Positions 11,486 through 23,375 are shown, counted from the first letter of the stretch. The stretch is DNA of 64,000 nucleotides from Bactericera cockerelli (GCA_024516035.1 CM044966.1:22107185-22171184); one strand, 5' to 3'. Numbers and translations: made by a program. The notes: generated by a model not told the origin, from the sequence alone.

Positions 11486-11731
11486 CTCTATATATAAAAC
11501 AGAAAAAAGGACTACCTACCTACCTACCTACCTACCTACCTACCTATGTTTGTTTGTTTGTCCGGAGTTGTTTAGCCAAAACGGTAAGAGATAGCGAAAA
11601 ATGTCTCAGAATTGACCCCCCTAAAACCTTTGTCCAGAAAAATTATAAAAAGTTCAAAAAGGTATTGCTGTCCAGCAGTACGGCCATGCCTTAGTAAATT
11701 TGAAATTTAGTCCCGTTGCAAAGCACGGGCA
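11486..11731 (+). mobile_element. short non-autonomous Helitron
   Basis: The 5' end TCTCTATATATAAAAC is preceded by A, and the 3' end is GGGCAAACGGCTAG followed by T. A stem CCCGT/ACGGG (about 11712-11726) sits just before the CTAG terminus. These are the hallmarks of insect Helitrons: 5' TC, 3' hairpin plus CTRR, insertion between A and T, no terminal inverted repeat. It contains a CCTA/TACC microsatellite at about 11514-11545. No Rep/helicase coding. Confidence 0.7.
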
Positions 11732-11835
11732 AACGGCTAGTGATATAATATAATACAAGAAAATAAAAATAATTAAGGGTAAAAAGTAACAAAAGGTGGG
11801 GGTAAGAAAAAATGAAATAATAGTGATAATAACAA

Positions 11836-12205
11836 CGCCAGCCTCCGTGGCGTAACGGTTGTGACTACTGCCCGTAGTCCAGAGATCCTGAGTTCGATCC
11901 CCCGTCGGAGCAGATTTTTCACACAGAAAATTCTGTTCCCTCCGTACATGTGAGGCTGGCATTTCCGGCCCTACCCAGGCTGGGTGAGGTTAATGTGGGT
12001 AGCTGGTACAATTCCCAGCGAATGAAGAGTAAAACCCCCGTCTTAATCCAGGACGATAAATCAAATAAAATCGTTGGCGTTAGGAAATGCATCCAGCCGT
12101 AAAAAAATGCGCCAAAACCAATCAACCTCAACCATGAGGTTGAACAACGTCGACCCTGGTTGAGCGGGATAAGACAGAGTAAAAGAAGAATAACAAACAA
12201 AACAT
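11836..12205 (+). mobile_element. tRNA-headed SINE with the central domain shared with 5S SINEs
   Basis: Head GCCAGCCTCCGTGGCGTAAC with the B-box-like GAGTTCGATCC. The body has CCAGGCTGGGTGAGGTTAAT, GTGGGTAGC and GGGTAAAACCCCCGTC-like sequence, the same block found behind 5S heads. The tail contains an inverted pair around CAACCTCAACCATGAGGTTG. The minus-strand copy at 25515-25835 has the same three-part build. Confidence 0.8.
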
Positions 12206-13031
12206 AATGAGGTAAAATAAGATTTCAATCGCTTCGTAAAGATAAATAATAATAGGGAATAACTCAGAGTTGAATTTGTTCAGACAAGCTGGGTAATCTA
12301 GTGCGAGTAGTCTCTAGATGCCTCAGTGTCTAGCTGTCTACTGCCGGTATCATCCCCAGATCAGACTACTCGTCTACAGTTGTAGGTACGAGTAGGACTG
12401 TTACCCGGGCCAGACTACTTGACTAAAATCAGTCCGAGTGATTTTATTTCATTTTATTTAGATATAGGTAGATAGCGGGCTGTCGCTCGCTTTGCGGGCC
12501 GAGGCATGACTGTAAAGCAAAAAATCCTTTTTCGCCAATGGCAGGTGTTGTAGTGAGAATTTCGAAATATCCCGTCTTATTGCACATCTAGACTATAAGA
12601 CAAAACTACCTACCAAATTTCAGCTTCTTAGGACTTACCAGTCTATTAGTATTAGTTACCATTTAGTAACTAATACTAATAGACTAAATAGATAGGATTT
12701 AGTCTATTAGTATTAGTTACCAAATAAACAGTTACGAGACTTGTTCCAAAATACATAGCGCAATTTCGCAGGTTCATTGCGGTTATTTGGAAAGAGCATT
12801 TTTAAATAATGTACCTAATTAAAACAAAGGTAGTATAATATTATATTTTTTTTAGGGTGTAATTTCCCGACTGAAGTAGGAAAGAATACAATGGTCTATA
12901 GCAAGTAGGGGTCTAAATTTTTCAGTTGTGACATTGTAGTTGAAAGCAACGTTAAACCCAAAATATTAATAATAAAATAAAATAAATCCAACAGGGTACA
13001 AGCGTGCAATGCAAGGATTATTGTATATATA
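12206..13031. other. unassigned, with a small inverted/direct repeat at 12650-12722
   Basis: The block AGTCTATTAGTATTAGTTAC occurs at about 12650, inverted at about 12670, and again direct at about 12700, making a compact hairpin-plus-duplication. Around 12930 a SINE tail remnant (GTAGTTGAAAGCAACGTTAA) is visible. No gene seen. Confidence 0.5.
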
Positions 13032-13646
13032 ATCCCCCAAAAAACACTTCGTGTAAAAATAGTCGTCAAGTGTTGGAATGATTAAAAAGAACTGATATCA
13101 AAAACGTCAATTTTCTATGTTTAAAGGAAATATTTTTCACGTAATAAGTCTCTTGATAATTCAACCAAAATAATAGCCTCACAACAACAATACACCTTTG
13201 AGCAAACTTCGATTTGGTATTTTGAGAATTTAACCAAAAAATAGCCACACAACAAAACAATGCTCTTGTAAGAACAATCTTGCATAATGACATAACCACG
13301 TCCTTGACTACTGCACACTGTTTTGTTAGCAACGTACTTCACATAAATTTCAGAACAAAACAGTGTGCAGTCAAGGACGTGGTTCTGTAATTATGCAAGA
13401 TTGTTCTTACAAGAGCATTGTTTTGTTGTGTGGCTATTTTTTGGTTAAATTCTCAAAATACCAAATCGAAGTTTGCTCAAAGGTGTATTGTTGTTGTGAG
13501 GCTATTATTTTGGTTGAATTATCAAGAGACTTATTACGTGAAAAATATTTCCTTTAAACATAGAAAATTGACGTTTTTGATATCAGTTCTTTTTAACCAT
13601 TCCAACACTTGACGACTATTTTTACACGAAGTGTTTTTTGGGGGAT
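13032..13646. mobile_element. foldback element with ~295-bp near-perfect arms
   Basis: Left arm 13032 to about 13328 and right arm about 13351 to 13646 are near-perfect reverse complements, separated by about 25 bp. Ends are ATCCCCCAAAAAACACTTCG and its complement. Each arm encodes the same 64-aa open frame on opposite strands, a symmetry by-product. The near-identity of the arms implies a young element. The terminal sequence is shared with the foldback at 62873-63418 and the half element at 50115-50506. Confidence 0.85.
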
Positions 13647-13983
13647 ATCACTACTTTTTGATTTAATTGATTTCCATATGATAGATGAAATAAAAACTGG
13701 TCAACAATGAACAGATAAAAGAAAAAAGACTTTTAATTAAAGGATGTTGATCTTTTAATTCAAGGAGAAAAATAAATGATATAAAAAAAAACTTTGAAAA
13801 GATGCTGAAAGAATATTTCACGGTACTTGCTGGAGAGAGGAGAAATCTTGAGATAACAGGTGCATTCCTTATTGAGTGGCACTAGATAGCGCTCAGCAAT
13901 TTTGTTGATCTTTTCAAATTTTGAAACCCACTGCTAGATTCATTAACAGAAAAGTACCCCGTTTCAGTATTGTTGGCAATAAT
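13647..13983. other. no recognisable feature
   Basis: The first 15 bases (ATCACTACTTTTTG) resemble the sequence to the right of the foldback at 62873-63418, so the element may extend slightly further. The rest is AT-rich with no partner. Confidence 0.35.
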
Positions 13984-14840
13984 TAGAGATGGGTGATATC
14001 GAGTATTTCATAGAACCGGTACTTCAGTAATCGATTACATAAAAGTACTGAGTATTTACCGAGGTTCTTTTGTACTTGGTTTTTGAGATTCTGCGAGCGG
14101 ATGTAAATGGAATAGTGGATTCGAGTAATCACTCAAGAACCAAGTACAAAAGCACCGTACACTAACTAAATCTCACAATTTTGCATTCAGAATGTTTACA
14201 GGAGACGAATCTCGATTCACAAAAATTGTTGGGTGTTTTAGTTTCAAGTGTTTCAATAGATTAGAAGCTCCACCTCCTATTTTATAACCTGAATTAAATA
14301 ATGTACATTTCCCTAAACCGTCCAATTGTTTGACAAAGAAGTTTTAAATAGAAGACTTGGTTCTACGAGACAAAAAGAAAAATATTAGGACACCGACAGC
14401 CTGAATATTATTCATAGATAATATCGGAATAATGAAGTACCTCTCTCTGCTGTACCCAGTTCTAGAGATGGGTATTTGGGTATTATTGTAATACCGATTA
14501 TTTCATAGAACCGGTACCCGGTATGGTACCCGGCCCCGGCGTGTAATACCAAGTATTTAATAAAAACAGTACCCGCCTACTACGTACGATACGTCGGTAC
14601 TCGGTCCCAGTGTGTAATATCGAGTATTTCATAAAATCGGTACCCAGTACGGTATGCGGATCCAGTGTGTTATACCGTCACCAGTGTTGTACCCGGTACG
14701 GGTACAGGTACCTAGCAAAATTTTGTACCCGGTATGGGTACGGGTACCTAATTTTATTATGTACCCGGTGCGGGTACTTTTGTAAATGTACCCGGTATTT
14801 TTTGGGTACTTTTCGGGTACGTTATCCTTATCTATAGTAA
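13984..14840 (+). repeat. hAT-like ends and GTACCC-rich palindromic repeats
   Basis: TAGAGATGGG, a terminus typical of many hAT elements, starts both at 13984 and at 14465, each followed by GAACCGGTAC sequence. An inverted pair lies at 14061-14085 and 14125-14150 (CAAGTACAAAAG type). From 14500 to 14820 the DNA is dominated by short palindromes of the GTACCCGGTAC/GGGTAC type. It may be two nested or tandem degenerate hAT-derived MITEs; no coding. Confidence 0.45.
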
Positions 14841-15084
14841 GTATAGTAATAAGATTTGTCTAAATTATTTAAACTGTGGAGGACAAAGTCTTGTCATTAG
14901 AATACCACCTAACAACCAAACTAAATAAAATACCAAATTGATGGTTAGCCTTTAATGAGGTCTTGAACTCCAAGTTCCAGGTTAAAAGTCTAGTAAGCTA
15001 GATTTTATTTTTATTTAAAATTATTATTAATGTTAATGTATTATTATTATTATCATCATCACAATCAAGAAATAAAAAGATACA

Positions 15085-15315
15085 TTTATTAAAAATAAGG
15101 CTTGCACCTTTTTAATTTAAGTATGAATTTGTGAACAAAAATAATTAGAATGTAGAAAAAATAGTATTCTATTATATAAAACAAATTTGAAGAAAATCGG
15201 TTAAGCGGTTTTACAAGTGATTTAGTCGAAAAAATCAAAATTGCCAGGTGTATACAATGTGAAACAATCACGAGGAAGTATTGTGTCCATAATTAGCAGT
15301 GTTTTTTTTATTTAT
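15085..15315 (-). repeat. family A repeat, 5' portion, minus strand
   Basis: Contains the reverse complement of the family A start (ACACAATACTTCCTCGTGATT) and the adjacent AAAATCGGTTAAGCGGTTTT region; diverged and truncated. Confidence 0.65.
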
Positions 15316-15431
15316 ATTTATAAAGTAGGTACATATTTGTAAATTTTGAATGAGATTTATGTAATTTACGATTCATAATACAAAAGCATTGATCAAAATA
15401 AATGCTTTATTTAGACTGTCAGTTGTCAGTG

Positions 15432-15690
15432 GCCAGCCTCCATGGCGTAATGGTTGTAACTACTGCCCGTAGTTCAGACATTTCGAGTTCGATTCCCAGT
15501 TGTTCCAGACTTTTCTAATATTTTTTCCCCCTCTAAACACGTAAGTCTGGAATCTACCCAGGCTGGGCGAGTTAAATGTAGGTAGCTGAAACGATTCCCA
15601 GCGAATGCAGGGTAAAACCCCCCGTCCTGACTAGTTCAAATCAGGACGTTAAAACCAAATACAATCAACTGGTCACAATCGTTTTAAAAT
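15432..15690 (+). mobile_element. tRNA-headed SINE (same family as 11836)
   Basis: Head CCAGCCTCCATGGCGTAATG with B-box-like GAGTTCGATTCC, the body block CCAGGCTGGGCGAG, and GGGTAAAACCCCCCGTCC. The tail is truncated near AATGAGGTTGG. Confidence 0.75.
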
Positions 15691-16424
15691 GAGGTTGGTG
15701 TGATAATTGGTGCTTCTTTTGTGGAACTTCAACCAGTAATAATGAAGAAAAAAACATACCTATTTAATCTTAAAATCCATTAACAATAATAATTCATTAA
15801 TAATGAACTAGTGTTTTAACCTTGTATTGAAAAATTAGTTATGAACTCGTTAAATAACGGACAACTTTGTTTAGTGGTTTTGTTTACAATACAATTTGAA
15901 TTATAATATGTACCTAAGTACATGGTAGGTAGATGGAAATTCGATCTTGGTAAAATAAAGAGGGAAATGAAAGTGCTGAGTATTATTGTATGTTCCGAAA
16001 TTGCCTCTTACTATGGCTCTAAGAAATGTTGACCCATATATTTATTTGCCTAACTTCGAGTTACTAAACATGGTGTCAATTCAGCATAATCAGTTGGTAG
16101 GTATAAACAGAAGAAGTGAGACATTATACTAGATAATACATTTAATAATTATAAATTTATAAGCAAGCATATATCCATGGAATATACCCTGAAAATTTCA
16201 GCTCGATTGGACAAAAAATGCAACTTATATCATGTTACAATGTTACATACATAGGTAGATGGATAATTAGATTGTGACAAATCAATGTTGATCGAGTTAA
16301 ACCATACTCACTTCGTTCGAAATTAAACGGTCATAGGAGGTTGACGCAAACTACCAGCTACTGTTTTTTTTTCTCACGAGAAAACCGGACATCCAAAGTA
16401 CAGAGTAAAAAAAAATTATACCTA
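15691..16424. other. no recognisable feature
   Basis: AT-rich sequence with no repeat partner noticed and no credible gene. Confidence 0.35.
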
Positions 16425-16500
16425 GCCGGGATTCGAACCCAGGTCACCTTGCAAACTTTGTGTTTTACCTACACCAGTCGACGACCACAGAGACTGCTCA
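16425..16500 (-). repeat. tRNA-like SINE head, minus strand
   Basis: GGGATTCGAACCCAGGTCACC is a B-box complement, followed by an A-box-like region in the TGTGTTTTACCTACACCAGT stretch. Isolated remnant. Confidence 0.45.
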
Positions 16501-16849
16501 ATAGGTACATAATATAATTAATCATTGTTTTGATCTATTTTAATCAATATTTTTCCTCTTACTGGCCAATACTTTATACCCTTCTCATAATATAGACCTA
16601 GTTTACCTCTTGATGTAGAAATCTCTGAATGAAGTTATAAAACGTTATTATTCCCTTACTGATAACTTAGTCTGCTGGCAGCTTGGGTGAAGCAAAGATG
16701 ATTGGATCCCACCCATATTTTAAGTTCTATGTGAGGCGAAGATTTTTTGATACTCTCATAAATCTTATTTCAGTTTTTTATTTTTATGTCTCACACTGTC
16801 GCTGATTTTTCTAACATTTTATTTACATCGTAGTATATTTCTACGTAAT

Positions 16850-17795
16850 TAGACCTTTAGAAAGAACCTACAGTCATCAACTTGGGATAAATAGGCGTGG
16901 CTCCAGGGTTCATTTTAGATAATCCTTTAGATGGCTTTAAATACTTTTCTACTTGTTTCAACCATCTGAAATTAAGTGATCTCAGTCCCTTTGACTAGAC
17001 CTTTCTAAAAACACCAGAAATACAACTCTAGGATAATAATAGACGGCTCTGGGCTCCATAATAAGTATTCCTTTCAAAGGGTATAACTCAAGTTTGGTCC
17101 AGTGTAATACTTTAGTTATATTTTTATATTTTTTCCTATGATAAGGCCTTTCGAAAAATACCACAATCGCAGCTCCAAGATAACCAGGGGCGGCTCTGTG
17201 CAACTTTCCCGTTTTATTTTAGAAGGCCATATCTCCTATCCTATAAAAAATAAATACTTGAAACTACACTTGAGAGCAACAAAAGCGAATCAAACTTTTT
17301 CCTCCACCAAATCTGCGATATCTTCGAAATTACTATTTCTATCGAGTCGTAAGATATCTCAAAATGCTGTAAATTTTGTTTTCTACAATTTCATAATTTG
17401 ATTCTTAAAAAAACACCTACCAGAAGCCGTAAAATTCCAATTTTCCTACAGAGTGTCAAAAAAGAAGAAAAACATGATTTTTTTATGTTTAACAAAAGAA
17501 GTTATAACATGGGAAATCAACAAGATTCATTCGTAACAATGGTGAATCAGTATTTTGTGTTGTCTCCCCGAGCTCTAATCACAGCATTCATTCGATTTGG
17601 CATTGACTGGATCAAAATATCCACAATATCTTGGGGCAACCTCTACCATTCTTCGGTGAGGGTGATCTTGAGCTCTGCTACAGTCTGGGGAGCCGGTATT
17701 TACGACTCGATAGAAATAGTAATTTCGAAGATATCGCAGATTTGGTGGAGGAAAAAGTTTGATTCGCTTTTGTTGCTCTCAAGTGTATAAAAGGT
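16850..17795. repeat. degenerate ~150-bp direct repeats followed by a foldback pair
   Basis: Between 16850 and 17230 a block with GACCTTTC/GGCCTTTC, AACTC-GGATAA and GGGCTCC-type text recurs about three times with drift. Then 17262-17350 (AGAGCAACAAAAGCGAATCA and on to CGAGTCGTA) recurs inverted at about 17701-17790. The 130-codon open frame between the arms has no recognised domain and is not called as a gene. Confidence 0.55.
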
Positions 17796-17904
17796 ATGCA
17801 GAGATGGAAATTCCCTTTTCAAAAACGTATCTCACGTCTTTCCACGATAAGCACACGTTGCTGTACCCTTGACAGAAAATTGGTCTGAAAAAAAAAAAAA
17901 CACT

Positions 17905-18444
17905 GCCAATTATGGACACAATACTTCCTCGTGATTGCTTCACATTGTAAACACGTGCCAATTTTGAGATTTTATAGAAAATTACTTGTATCTCCAAAAC
18001 GACTCAACCGATTTTCTTCAAATTTGTTTTATATGGTAGAATATCGTTTTTTATACATTCTAAATTCCACAAAAAATTCTGTATCGGCAAGTCGTGGTCC
18101 TTATTTTTTTACTTTTTTGTCCAAAATTTCGGATTTTCTTAAATATCAGAGTCAAATTATAATTAATTAAAAAATAAATATAAATAACCTATGTTAAACA
18201 ATAATATGCATATTCTCACAAAATTTCATCAAAATCGAGTATACCGTTCACGAGATATAAGCGTTTAAGTAAAAAGTTAGTGGTCAGGCGCATGGTCTCT
18301 TTCACCCAGAACCGCTGGTATGAATTCAATGAATTTAAAATGGGACCATCTACAGAATGTCTCCTAGATGTGTGCAAAATTTCATCAAAATCGGTTGAGT
18401 TGTTTCCGAGATTTGCGCGTTACAAGGAATCGTTTTTACAGACC

Positions 18445-18487
<43 letters not shown>

Positions 18488-18640
18488 CGACAGACCGACA
18501 GACAGACACAAAACCAAATTTACTCAGTAGGTTATGAAACGTCCAGAAATATGAAAAAAAATGAAATCGGAGCAAAAAAATATTTTTTTTTACAAAAACG
18601 AACACAATACTTCCGATTTCTAATATTAGAAATTTCTCGG
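17905..18640 (+). repeat. family A repeat, full-length ~740-bp copy
   Basis: Starts TATGGACACAATACTTCCTC and ends CGAACACAATACTTCCG plus a nested palindrome (ACTTCCGA, TTTCTAATATTAGAAA, TCGGAAGT). Internal marks are CGTTCACGAGATATAAGCG, AGTGGTCAGGCGCATGG and a variable GACA tract (about 18440-18510). Other long copies are at 20958-22022, 24240-24970 (minus), 32545-33285 and 55225-55930 (minus). No ORF is conserved between copies. The terminal hairpin hints at a rolling-circle or foldback mechanism, but the class is unproven. Confidence 0.8.
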
Positions 18641-19091
18641 AAGTAAAACCCCGTATGAATAATTTCATGAAATTCAAGATTTTCGGCGTGGCCAGTAAAC
18701 GACTTTAACTGTACGTAGGAACCTCGCGCTTTCGTGAAACACAATCTATTTTCGCTTCTCATTACGAATTTGAAATAAAAATTGATAAAAGTTAGCGTTA
18801 AGTGGGCGAAAACAATAAAACAAAATACATATAAACTCTGTTTCGTGTTAATATAGGCCGGGTGGCTGGCGCTACATGACGAGCGCTCGCCTCCCGGCGA
18901 GCTTGATATCAGGACGGTTGCAGTACTTTAACAGGATATTGTAAACTTGTATTTGGAGACTGGCATCTCCACGGCCCTAGTCTACCTGAGGACCATCTAC
19001 AGAATGTCTCCTAGATGTGTGCAAAATTTCATCAAAATCGGTTGAGTAGTTTCCGAGATTTGCGCGTTACAAGGAATCGTTTTTACAGACC

Positions 19092-19126
<35 letters not shown>

Positions 19127-19622
19127 CGACAGACAGACACAAAACCAAATTTACTCAGTAGGTTATGAAACGTCCAGAAATATGAAAAAAAAATGAAATC
19201 GGAGCAAAAAAATATTTTTTTTTACAAAAACGAACACAATACTTCCGATTTCTAATATTAGAAATTTCTCGGAAGTAAAACCCCGTATGAATAATTTCAT
19301 GAAATTCAAGATTTTCGGCGTGGCCAGTAAACGACTTTAACTGTACGTAGGAACCTCGCGCTTTCGTGAAACACAATCTATTTTCGCGTCTCATTACGAA
19401 TTTGAAATAAAAATTGATAAAAGTTAGCGTTAAGTGGGCGAAAACAATAAAACAAAATACATATAAACTCTGTTTCGTGTTAATATAGGCCGGGTGGCTG
19501 GCGCTACATGACGAGCGCTCGCCTCCCGGCGAGCTTGATATCAGGACGGTTGCAGTACTTTAACAGGATATTGTAAACTTGTATTTGGAGACTGGCATCT
19601 CCACGGCCCTAGTCTACCTGAG
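18344..19622 (+). repeat. recent ~640-bp tandem duplication
   Basis: 18344-18990 and 18991-19622 are almost identical, from GACCATCTACAGAATGTCTC to CCTAGTCTACCTGAG. They differ mainly in GACA unit number and a few bases. Each copy holds the 3' half of family A plus a flank with GGCCGGGTGGCTGGCGCTAC and CTCCCGGCGAGCTTG. The breakpoint joins CTACCTGAG to GACCATC. Confidence 0.9.
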
Positions 19623-20097
19623 CTGATGGTGTAAAAGCATACTTAAAGCATTAAGTCTGTATTTTAAAGTTTTGCACTCATGAAAAAAATCCAAGAAAAA
19701 ATAGATGAGGAATATCCAAGCATGGTTTGGAATTCGATCCACGAATCACGGAATGGGGATTCGTTTATTTACACGGTCAGCAAAGGACCGGGAACTTTTC
19801 GTCGTTATAGGCGGATGTCGTTATAACCAATTGTACCTATGTAGTTTCATATTCACTTTATGTGGGGGTAAAACTGTCAATACAAAGGTACATTTTAACA
19901 AAGTAATGGTTATACGTTTGTTTTTTTGGATAAACAGTGTTATGAATAAACTTATATTACAGCATTAACATAATTAACAAATGAAAAGTAGTATTCATAG
20001 GTAATGTGGTACATATTTTTTTTCTTTTTTAAAGATGAGTGAAATTGTTTCACAGCCATTTTTGTTTCGTAGCTATGAAACAGGAGCTACTGTGGAC
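19623..20097. other. no recognisable feature
   Basis: AT-rich. The open frame 19705-19968 has no recognised domain. Confidence 0.35.
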
Positions 20098-20345
20098 ACT
20101 TATGGTCTATGTTGTAGCCTACCCAACCCGTAGTATGCCTCCCATGTGATGGGCGAGAAGTGACACAATACTTCCCAGTTAGGTGCTGGGTCAACACGAG
20201 CGCACTGGAAGGAATCCCTTACAAACAACTGTAAGCCTGTAACCAAACTTTGAATAGATTTTTTTCTGTCGGCGCGGGGGTTCCAACCCGGGACCTTCAG
20301 AATGGCAAGCGAGTGCTTAACTACTGAGCTCTTCGTGCGCTCCAT
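20098..20345 (-). mobile_element. tRNA-headed SINE, minus strand
   Basis: Minus-strand head GTAGTTAAGCACTCGCTTGC and B-box-like GGGTTGGAACCC are shared with the plus-strand copy at 57030-57160. The body contains TTGTTTGTAAGGGATTCC and GGAGGCATACTACGGG. Confidence 0.65.
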
Positions 20346-20957
20346 ATATAATATATTTTTTGAAAAATTCCGTAATTTTAGATTGTCTCGCCTTCATAAG
20401 ATAAATTATTGCAAGACTTAATCCAATTACCGATACATATTCTCATTCTTTAAATTCTATGCAGTTCAGAAGTCAAAACAAAACTGGCATTGATTCTATG
20501 TTCAGCGACACGTGTCGTGGTCAGAGTTTCGGCAAAAATTAACAGGATAGACAATCCTTTCTACTCTTCATGTCGCCGTCGTACTTCATAGTCGAAGTAT
20601 TTTTTCGACTAAGAAAGAAAAAAGTAAGAAAAAATATTTCATAGTCGAAGTTTTTTTTCATTTTTTGCACTGAAGTTTAGGGGAAACCAAGGGACTACGA
20701 TATTTGGTCAATAGAACAAGATAGGGGAAACCAAGGGACTACGATATTTGGTCGCTATAACCGCTTGGTCGTTATACCTCAGGTCGTTACAGGCGAAATT
20801 TACTAAATATACATGTAATCACGAGCTACAATGTAATCCGTCACAATGTAGCGTGATACTTCAATCTTTTATGTTTACACCAGATTTTTTTTTTACCATA
20901 CATGTTACTCAGGAAATATTTTCGTTTTCGATAATATTTGATGGTACAACAGCAAAA
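20346..20957. other. unassigned, with a short duplication
   Basis: AGGGGAAACCAAGGGACTAC with GATATTTGGTC occurs twice in tandem (about 20678-20710 and 20720-20752). A second small repeat, CATAGTCGAAGT, occurs at about 20587 and 20640. No gene seen. Confidence 0.5.
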
Positions 20958-22022
20958 AAAAAACACTGCTAATTATGGACACAATACTTCCTCGTGATTT
21001 CACATCGTATACACTTGCCAATTTTGAGATTTTATACTAAATCACTTTAATCTCCAAAACCGCTTAACTGATTTTTTTCAAATTTGTTTAATATGGTAGA
21101 ATACTATTTTTCCTACATTCTAGATTCCACAAAAAATTCTGTGTCGGCAAGTGGTGAACCTTTTCTTGACTTTTTTGTCCAAAATTTTTGGATTTTCTTA
21201 AATATCAGAGTTAAATAATAATTATAATTAGTTTAAAAATAAATATAAATAGCTGATTTAAAACAATAATCTGCATATACAATTATACATTCAGAATTTC
21301 ATCAAAATCGGGTGTACCGTTCACGAGATATAAGGGTTTAAGTAAAATGTTAGTGGTCAGGCGCATGGTCTCTTTCACCCATAACCGTTAGTACGAATTC
21401 GATGAATTTAAAATGGGACCATCTACAGGACATCTTCTATATCCGTTGTGTAGTTTCCGAGATTTACGCGTTACAAGGAATATTTTTAACAGACCGACAG
21501 ACGAACACAAAACCAAAGTTGCTCAGGACTCTCAGGAGGTTATGAAACGTCCAGAAATATGAAAAAAAATTGAGCAAAAAAATATTTTTTTTTCAAAAAC
21601 GAACACAATACTTCCGATTTCTAATATTAAGGTAGGATCACACGATATGGCAGAGCGACATATAATATGGCAATCTCCCTTGCCATAGCGTATGATCGAT
21701 CTTTGTTTACATGACCAAACTATTTGGGTCTATGGCGACAAGTTTTTTCTATGGTGCCATAGCGTATGGCAGGATCTATGGCATTCGTGTGAGTGCTTCA
21801 TCACACACATGGTCTACAATATGGAATGGTGACGACTGGCAGGCTTGTCTATGGCAAGGGGGAAGACGTACAATGCCATAGAGTTTTTTGTCACCTTATA
21901 TGGCATCGTGTGAGTGCCATAGATTATATGTGCCATTCGTTTTTATTCTCGCCATAGAAAATATGGCATCTGTGCTGCCATATAGTGTGATCCTAAATTT
22001 AGAAATTTATCGGAAGTAAAAG
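20958..22022 (+). repeat. family A repeat copy interrupted by a Harbinger-type element
   Basis: Starts with the GGACACAATACTTCCTCGTG mark and ends with TCGGAAGTAAAA. It has only a short GACAGACG tract in place of the long GACA run. The terminal palindrome is split at TTA by the insertion at 21632-21997. Confidence 0.8.
21632..21997. mobile_element. Harbinger-like MITE in the terminal palindrome of family A
   Basis: Terminal inverted repeats share the core TAGGATCACAC, then an ATATGGCA-type motif. The interior is packed with CCATA/TATGG motifs. Flanks give TTA on both sides when compared with uninterrupted family A copies, consistent with the 3-bp TWA target duplication of PIF/Harbinger elements. 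No transposase. Confidence 0.7.
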
Positions 22023-22329
22023 TTTATCAGCTTATTTTCAAAGATTTCTTATCACCTACTTGGCTTATACCAAATCGATAGTGCACCAAGACATTAAAAT
22101 TCAAAAGAGAAGAAATTTTCTAGGCATTTCTTAAGCAACGATGTAGGATCTTTCAATGACACTTTTTTCCACGAGTATAGTGAATTAATAATTGTGCAAG
22201 ATCTCTTTTTATTTCGTCAGAAATGAATTCGATGGGTAACGAACTCCTCCCTTTAACCTTTCTTCTAATATCTATAATCTATAGGTATTAAATATTCAGT
22301 AGTTGGTAACAAACCATAGTGAAAGATAG
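22023..22329. other. no recognisable feature
   Basis: AT-rich sequence with no repeat partner noticed. Confidence 0.35.
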
Positions 22330-22515
22330 GAGAATCTGTAGCCACCTGAGTCGAGTGTGGACCGCGCTAGGCTTGTTCATACGGTGACCTGGGTTTGATT
22401 CCCAGCGTAGTCGGAATTTTTCGACTGTCTCATGAATGTTACGGATTTTCACTCATATCTCGTGAGAAAAAATGAGTTGCTACTTTAATGTGAGCAGCAA
22501 CCAGTGGCGGAAAGG
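22330..22515 (+). mobile_element. tRNA-headed SINE, diverged member of the CACCGTGGCAGAG family
   Basis: Carries GCGCTAGGC, CGGTGACCTGGGTTTGATTC and CTCATATCTCGTGAG with AAAATGAG, all marks of the SINE at 27300-27598. Its tail passes into a satellite monomer remnant with CCGAACAGAGCAAGATAGAA. Confidence 0.6.
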
Positions 22516-23375
22516 GAAAAAACACTACGGGCAGAAGAAGGCCGCAACTGCCTGGCGTCGCTTTCGGGCGAAATACGAATATCCGTCGAACAGAGCAAGA
22601 TAGAATAAAGCTACTAGTCGGAGTAGCTTATATTTTACTTCTGATAAATTTCTAATAGTAGAAATGGGAAGTATTGTGTTCGTTTTAAAAAAATAAAAAT
22701 ATTTTTTTGCTCTGATTTGATTTTTTTTTTATTTCTGGGCGTTTCATAACCTCCTGAGCAACTTTATATTTGTGTCCGTCTGTCTATCAGTCGGTCTATT
22801 ATCCTGTTAAATACATTCCTTGTAACGCGCAAATCTCAGAAACTACTGAACGGATTTTGATGAAATTTTATACACACATAGGAGAGATATTGAAATTTTG
22901 CATGTGTATGCGTATTAGCGTTTTACATAATGCATTAATAATTATTTTTTTAATAAATTTTGATTGAGCTCTGATATTTAAGAAATTCCGAATTTTGGCC
23001 AACACTGATTGCCGCCCCTGGGTGTCCCCGCCCGCATTTGGGTACCGTTCAAAGGTGGAAAAGTATCTACCCGCCGAGATGAACTCTTTCGGTTCCAGGA
23101 AATCTTTGTATTTCTACCGTAAAACCGCAACAGCCTGGCGCCGCTTTCGGGTGGAATTACGCGGTATGAAGCAAGATAGAAAAAAACATTAGTCGAAGGA
23201 GTCTTCTAAAATTTTCTTAGAATACGAATCGAAAATCATCTTTAAATTTGGAAAATATTTTAGGCTAACTTTAATCGCCGACCCTAGGCGGCGCCACCGC
23301 TTTCAAAGGTGAAAAAGTGTCTGCCCGCCGCGCCGGGACGAACACTTTTGACTCCTATCATAAAACCAACTTGTT
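22516..23375. repeat. scattered ~270-bp satellite monomer remnants around a family A fragment
   Basis: Pieces at about 22520-22620, 23000-23190 and 23265-23370 share GCAACTGCCTGGCG, GGTGGAAAAG, TTCGGGCGGAAT-type and AGCAAGATAGAA motifs with the tandem array at 28470-30065. A minus-strand 3' piece of family A (CGGAAGT palindrome, GTTTCATAACCTCC) lies at about 22640-22990. Confidence 0.6.

Noticed and set aside
17398..17790. 130-codon plus-strand gene
   Set aside because: It spans the loop and one arm of a foldback pair and shows no recognisable domain or splice or start context.
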